A stretch of DNA of 64,000 nt from Lewinellaceae bacterium (GTDB lineage: Bacteria; Bacteroidota; Bacteroidia; Chitinophagales; Saprospiraceae), in assembly GCA_020636095.1 (NCBI GenBank), contig JACJYN010000003.1, forward strand, positions 806,001 through 870,000. Direction: 5' to 3'. The translations under genes and the position numbers were made by a program. Below are positions 60,894-64,000 of this stretch, piece after piece. The notes below the pieces were generated by a model that saw only the letters and a list, made by a program, of their open reading frames with translations, was not told where the DNA came from and ran no database searches. Position 1 is the stretch's first letter, and each line of letters starts with the position of its first letter.

Positions 60894-62339
60894 ATGAAGT
60901 ACACTTATCTCTTTTTTTTCAGCCTGGGGGCAGCCTTTATTGCCGCTATGTTCCTGTATCTGTCTTTCACCACAGATAATGCTCAAAATACCGGCCCTTA
61001 TCCTCCTCAGCCGACGCCCGACCGCATTATTCTGAGTTGGAGCGATGATCCGGCCACTACCCAATCCGTCACCTGGAGAACCGATGTTTCCGTTAAGAAA
61101 GCCTACGCTGAAATTGCGGTGGCGGATCCCTCGCCGGATTTCCAGAAGCAAAAGCAAAAGATCGAGGCGGCTACCGAGCTATTGGTCACGAACAACAATG
61201 CCGCCAACTTCCACAGCGCCACTTTCACAGGCCTGAATCCGGAAACGATGTATGCCTATCGGGTTGGCAGTGAAAATAACTGGAGCGAGTGGTTTCAGTT
61301 TAAAACGGCTTCCGATGAAGCAAAGCCTTTTGCCTTCCTCTACTTTGGCGATGCGCAGAATGACATCAAATCCCTGTGGTCGCGCTGCATCCGGCAGGCC
61401 TACAGCACGATTCCGGATGTAGACTTCCTCCTCCACGCCGGCGACCTGATCAACCGGGCAAACAATGATGAGGAATGGGGGGAGTGGTTTTACGCCGGCG
61501 GATGGGCTTACGGCATGAAACCCAACATTGCCACCCCGGGGAATCACGAGTACAGCCGAAACGAGGAAGGCCAGCGCGTACTGTCCAGGCATTGGCAACC
61601 CACTTTTACCCTTCCGCTCAACGGCCCCCGGGGGCTGGAAGAAACGGTGTACTACACCGATTACCAGGGCGCCCGCCTGATCAGCCTCAATACTCAGGCC
61701 ATGTACGCCGATTCCACTACTATACAGCCGCAGGCAGACTGGCTGGAAGGCGTTTTAGAGAACAACCCCAACCGCTGGACGATCGTCACTCACCACCACC
61801 CGATCTACTCTACTGCCAAAGGCCGTGATAATGAGGAGGTCCGGGAAGCCCTTCAGCCTTTATACGAAAAATACGGCGTCGACCTGATCCTCCAGGGCCA
61901 TGACCACAGCTACGGCCGGGGCTACAACCTGCTATTCGGCGCCAGCCGCAAAGACAAGGGCCCCATCTACGTCGTTTCGGTCAGCGGCCCCAAGATGTAC
62001 AACCTGAATTTTGAACCCTGGATGGAACGCGCCGCCTCCAACACCCAGTTGTATCAGATCATCAAAGTAGAAAACGAACGGTTGGTTTACGAAGCGTTTA
62101 CAACTACCGGCGGCCTCTATGATGCTTTCGAACTGCGCAAAAGAAAGGATGGATCCAACAAATTCATCGATAATGCGCCCGATAATGTACCCGAAATCAT
62201 CAATATTCCGGAAAGGCTTCTGGTAAAAATGAGCGAAGAAGAGATTCAGGAATACCGGCAACGCTTTGAGGAATACAAAAGCCGAAAGAAGGGTAGAAAG
62301 GCCCTGCAGATAGAGGGCCTGGAGGAAGAAGGGGAATAA
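60894..62339 (+). CDS. Purple-acid-phosphatase-like metallophosphoesterase
   Basis: 481 aa. N-terminal TM/signal anchor (LFFFSLGAAFIAAMFLYLSF). Residues ~40-140 form an Fn3-like N-terminal domain (PDRIILSWSDDPATTQSVTWRTD ... SATFTGLNPETMYAYRVGSENNWSEWFQFKT). The catalytic domain follows with five metal-ligand blocks: LYFGDAQND, LLHAGDLINRA, ATPGNHEYSR, VTHHHPIYS and GHDHSYGRG. That is the purple acid phosphatase order. It would hydrolyse phosphate esters outside the cytoplasm. The C-terminal tail is Glu/Lys/Arg-rich and probably coiled (MSEEEIQEYRQRFEEYKSRKK). Own promoter box; neighbour of an anion porin. Confidence 0.88.
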   Translation: MKYTYLFFFSLGAAFIAAMFLYLSFTTDNAQNTGPYPPQPTPDRIILSWSDDPATTQSVTWRTDVSVKKAYAEIAVADPSPDFQKQKQKIEAATELLVTNNNAANFHSATFTGLNPETMYAYRVGSENNWSEWFQFKTASDEAKPFAFLYFGDAQNDIKSLWSRCIRQAYSTIPDVDFLLHAGDLINRANNDEEWGEWFYAGGWAYGMKPNIATPGNHEYSRNEEGQRVLSRHWQPTFTLPLNGPRGLEETVYYTDYQGARLISLNTQAMYADSTTIQPQADWLEGVLENNPNRWTIVTHHHPIYSTAKGRDNEEVREALQPLYEKYGVDLILQGHDHSYGRGYNLLFGASRKDKGPIYVVSVSGPKMYNLNFEPWMERAASNTQLYQIIKVENERLVYEAFTTTGGLYDAFELRKRKDGSNKFIDNAPDNVPEIINIPERLLVKMSEEEIQEYRQRFEEYKSRKKGRKALQIEGLEEEGE

Positions 62340-62732
62340 ATTCACAAGACTTTGAACGTGCAGCCATTTTAAGTCGGAAAGCCTGACCCGGCCTTCGTGA
62401 CGGGATCGGAATAGGGCGCTAAATGGGCATTCGACGCTAGTTTTCCGTCTTCCGCCTTCCAGTTTCTGCCTTCAACCTCGGACCGTCCAAAGTCCAGTAG
62501 GTTTATGCTTCTGAAAAAAAACAGGGGCGAGGAAATTGCAAAAATTAAGGGGGAATATGCTTTCCTTTGGTGTGCGAAAGAAGAAAAAGATAGTTAAACC
62601 TCGCCCCATTATTATTGATTCACTATGATACCCAATCGGCGCCTAAAATAATAGCCCTGGTTCAACCTCAGCCTCAACCTCAACCTCAACCTCAACCTTG
62701 CTAAATACAGGCCATTTACAGTTTCAATCAAA
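62340..62732. other. Intergenic region between convergent genes with CTCAAC repeats
   Basis: 393 bases. At 62664-62697 is a run of CCTCAA words. No gene is supported. A gap-wide promoter or terminator was not identified. Confidence 0.4.
62664..62698. repeat. CCTCAA short tandem repeats
   Basis: About six copies of CTCAAC (with one CTCAGC) between convergent genes, close to the 3' end of the minus-strand gene. Confidence 0.85.
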
Positions 62733-63686
62733 TCACTCTTTATCCTTCATCATTTTCATGTCCTTGCCCTTATCCTTGATTTCGCTGCGGACGACACAAG
62801 GCTTCGTCAGTGCGTACACTTTCTTATTTACCTTGCGTTCGTAGGCGGCTTTTTCCAGGGCCAGGGCCTGCTCCCGCATCTCTAAGAGGTTGTCTCCCTT
62901 GAGTTGGATGACGTCGACCAGTTCCAGCAATTCGGCGCTGGGGTCATCCCCTTTGAAGCCGACCTGCACATTTCCGACCCCTCTTGCCCAGTATTTGAGC
63001 TGAAAGATGCCCGGTTCTTCCTCACTGGTTTCTTTGATCACCATCACGTTATCGTAGCAGCCCATGGGCACACAGGTGGAAAGCCCCATTTCGTCTACTT
63101 GTCCGCGGTCGGTAAAACCGACCTTGGGGCCCCATCCCTGGGAATAGCTGGGCGTTCCGGCCCAGGGGTTTGCCAGCATAGAGATACCGGCTATTGCATC
63201 CTGAATGCCTGCGATCCAGTGGGGCGCTTCGGCGAACTCGCCGTCTTCGTATTCCTCCGGGTATTCACCCATGCGCCATACGTTGCCTTCCTTATCCTGC
63301 GCGAAGAAGGCCAGCTCCGCTTCCACCAGTTCGCCGCCGCTGTAGTCCAGGTCCCAGCTTACAACGCAGTTTACGCCATTGATCTCTTTGGTCAGGTCCG
63401 TCACATTGATGATCACGCGGTGGGCCAGCGGTTCATCTTCATCACTAAGAGTAGTACCGGCATATACGTAGCGCATGCCTGGTTTCAGCGGCATCCACTC
63501 ATTGGTGATGTGGATCGAATTTTTGTCGAATTTTGCCGGGTCGAAGTTCTCCCACTTTTGTTCCGCACTCTTATTGTCCTGTGCAGTTAAGGGATTGGCC
63601 AACAAGATCAGGCACGCTGCCATCCCGAGCATCATCCATAAGGACGACAGTTTGGCCCGGTTAAAAAAGTTCCATTTTGATTTCAT
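62733..63686 (-). CDS. Exported 'LKPG' family protein, unknown function
   Basis: The ATG at 63686 gives MKSKWNFFNRAKLSSLWMMLGMAACLILLANPLTAQ (in parts), a long signal peptide. The mature ~280 residues start KWENFDPAKFDKNSIHITNEWMPLKPGMRYVYAG, then INGVNCVVSWDLDYSGGELVEAELAFFAQDKEGNVWRMGEYPEEYEDGEF, VCVPMGCYDNVMVIKET-like Cys pair, and LKYWARGVGNVQVGF. It ends with a Lys/Met-rich tail. A shorter relative is at 37133. Similar proteins are seen in other bacteria near secreted enzymes, but I cannot name a function. The longer frame to 63788 is repeat-derived (GGTGTTCGGTGTTCGG). Confidence 0.7.
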   Translation of the reverse strand: MKSKWNFFNRAKLSSLWMMLGMAACLILLANPLTAQDNKSAEQKWENFDPAKFDKNSIHITNEWMPLKPGMRYVYAGTTLSDEDEPLAHRVIINVTDLTKEINGVNCVVSWDLDYSGGELVEAELAFFAQDKEGNVWRMGEYPEEYEDGEFAEAPHWIAGIQDAIAGISMLANPWAGTPSYSQGWGPKVGFTDRGQVDEMGLSTCVPMGCYDNVMVIKETSEEEPGIFQLKYWARGVGNVQVGFKGDDPSAELLELVDVIQLKGDNLLEMREQALALEKAAYERKVNKKVYALTKPCVVRSEIKDKGKDMKMMKDKE

Positions 63687-63751
63687 AATGTATTTCCATT
63701 GTTTTATTAAAATAATGATGGGTATTGATACCCGCTCAAAGCTTGGGGGTA

Positions 63752-63782
63752 TTTTCGGTGTTCGGTGTTCGGTGTTCGGTTT
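63752..63782. repeat. TTCGGTG short tandem repeats
   Basis: Four TTCGGT(GT) words upstream of the minus-strand gene; same TTCGG word as at 15623. The rest of 63687-63884 has no gene. Confidence 0.85.
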
Positions 63783-63884
63783 GTCCAATCAAACGCACTG
63801 ACACACGGATACACGGATGAGGGTGCTCCGGAAAGTCGAGTTTGGTACTTTGATGGCCAAGAACGCCAACTTTTATTTGGATTC

Positions 63885-64000
63885 CACCCCCTGACCCCCG
63901 CCAGCGGGGGAAAACGCACTGCCAAATCGGAGTAAATGTCCCCCGCTGGACGCTTGAGCTATAGCTGGCTACAGCGTCGGAGCACGGGGGATTCAGGGGG
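63885..64000. repeat. Foldback repeat truncated by the window end
   Basis: CACCCCCTGACCCCCG at the left and CGGGGGATTCAGGGGG at the extreme right pair with each other (CCCCCTGA/TCAGGGGG). A local CCCCCGC/GCGGGGG hairpin lies inside the left arm. It probably continues outside the window. Confidence 0.55.

Noticed and set aside
1..64000. tRNA, rRNA, tmRNA or RNase P genes
   Set aside because: Scanned for T-loop (GGTTCRA) words with acceptor pairing and for conserved rRNA segments; none convincing.

Overview
The window is a chromosomal segment of a Bacteroidota bacterium, most likely of the Saprospiria (Saprospiraceae/Lewinellaceae type). Several observations support this: type 9 secretion (T9SS) C-terminal sorting domains, TonB receptor/DUF4249 and DUF5723 outer-membrane proteins, a NagB-LmbE fusion, a kinase-RapZ fusion, a single-chain glycyl-tRNA synthetase, the near absence of Shine-Dalgarno sequences, and repeated TAnnTTTG -7 boxes in front of housekeeping genes. 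The placement is inferred from gene families; no rRNA or tRNA gene was found.

From 1 to about 32.7 kb lies ordinary core genome in short transcription units: polyprenyl synthase, prs, rplY, an omega-amidase-like hydrolase, an NlpC/P60 lipoprotein, adk, nagB-LmbE, obg, an AmgK-like kinase fused to RapZ-C, an LpxH-type phosphatase, recO, a LysM protein, glyS, a repeat-containing DUF5723/SH3 protein, tsaE-ald, gyrB and odhB. Secreted or outer-membrane proteins of unknown function are interspersed. Many gene ends carry hairpins or degenerate short-unit repeats.

From 32.7 to 39.2 kb the window becomes accessory. It holds a foldback element with a 5-bp target duplication, a DUF4249/TonB-receptor operon, an orphan IS630-type helix-turn-helix protein, a second foldback element, and a second member of each of two families seen elsewhere in the window (SdiA-regulated/YjiK-like; a secreted 'LKPG' family).

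From 39.2 to 59.0 kb the same three-gene unit occurs twice: RND permease A (1052 aa), a 150-aa lipoprotein resembling only the C-terminal part of an RND adaptor, and RND permease B (1031/1040 aa). Each unit follows a leader of about 640-740 nt with a similar promoter core and a C-loop hairpin whose stem covaries between the copies. Neither unit has a TolC-type gene. Between them lie broken genes: a chimeric fragment, an AT-rich FecA-like TonB receptor carrying five single-base homopolymer frameshifts, and a truncated haem-binding protein. A porin and a purple-acid-phosphatase-like enzyme follow the second unit, with a further foldback element between it and the porin.

The strongest candidate for something undescribed is the duplicated A/mini-adaptor/B unit with its structured leaders. 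The foldback elements and gene-border repeats are the second theme.
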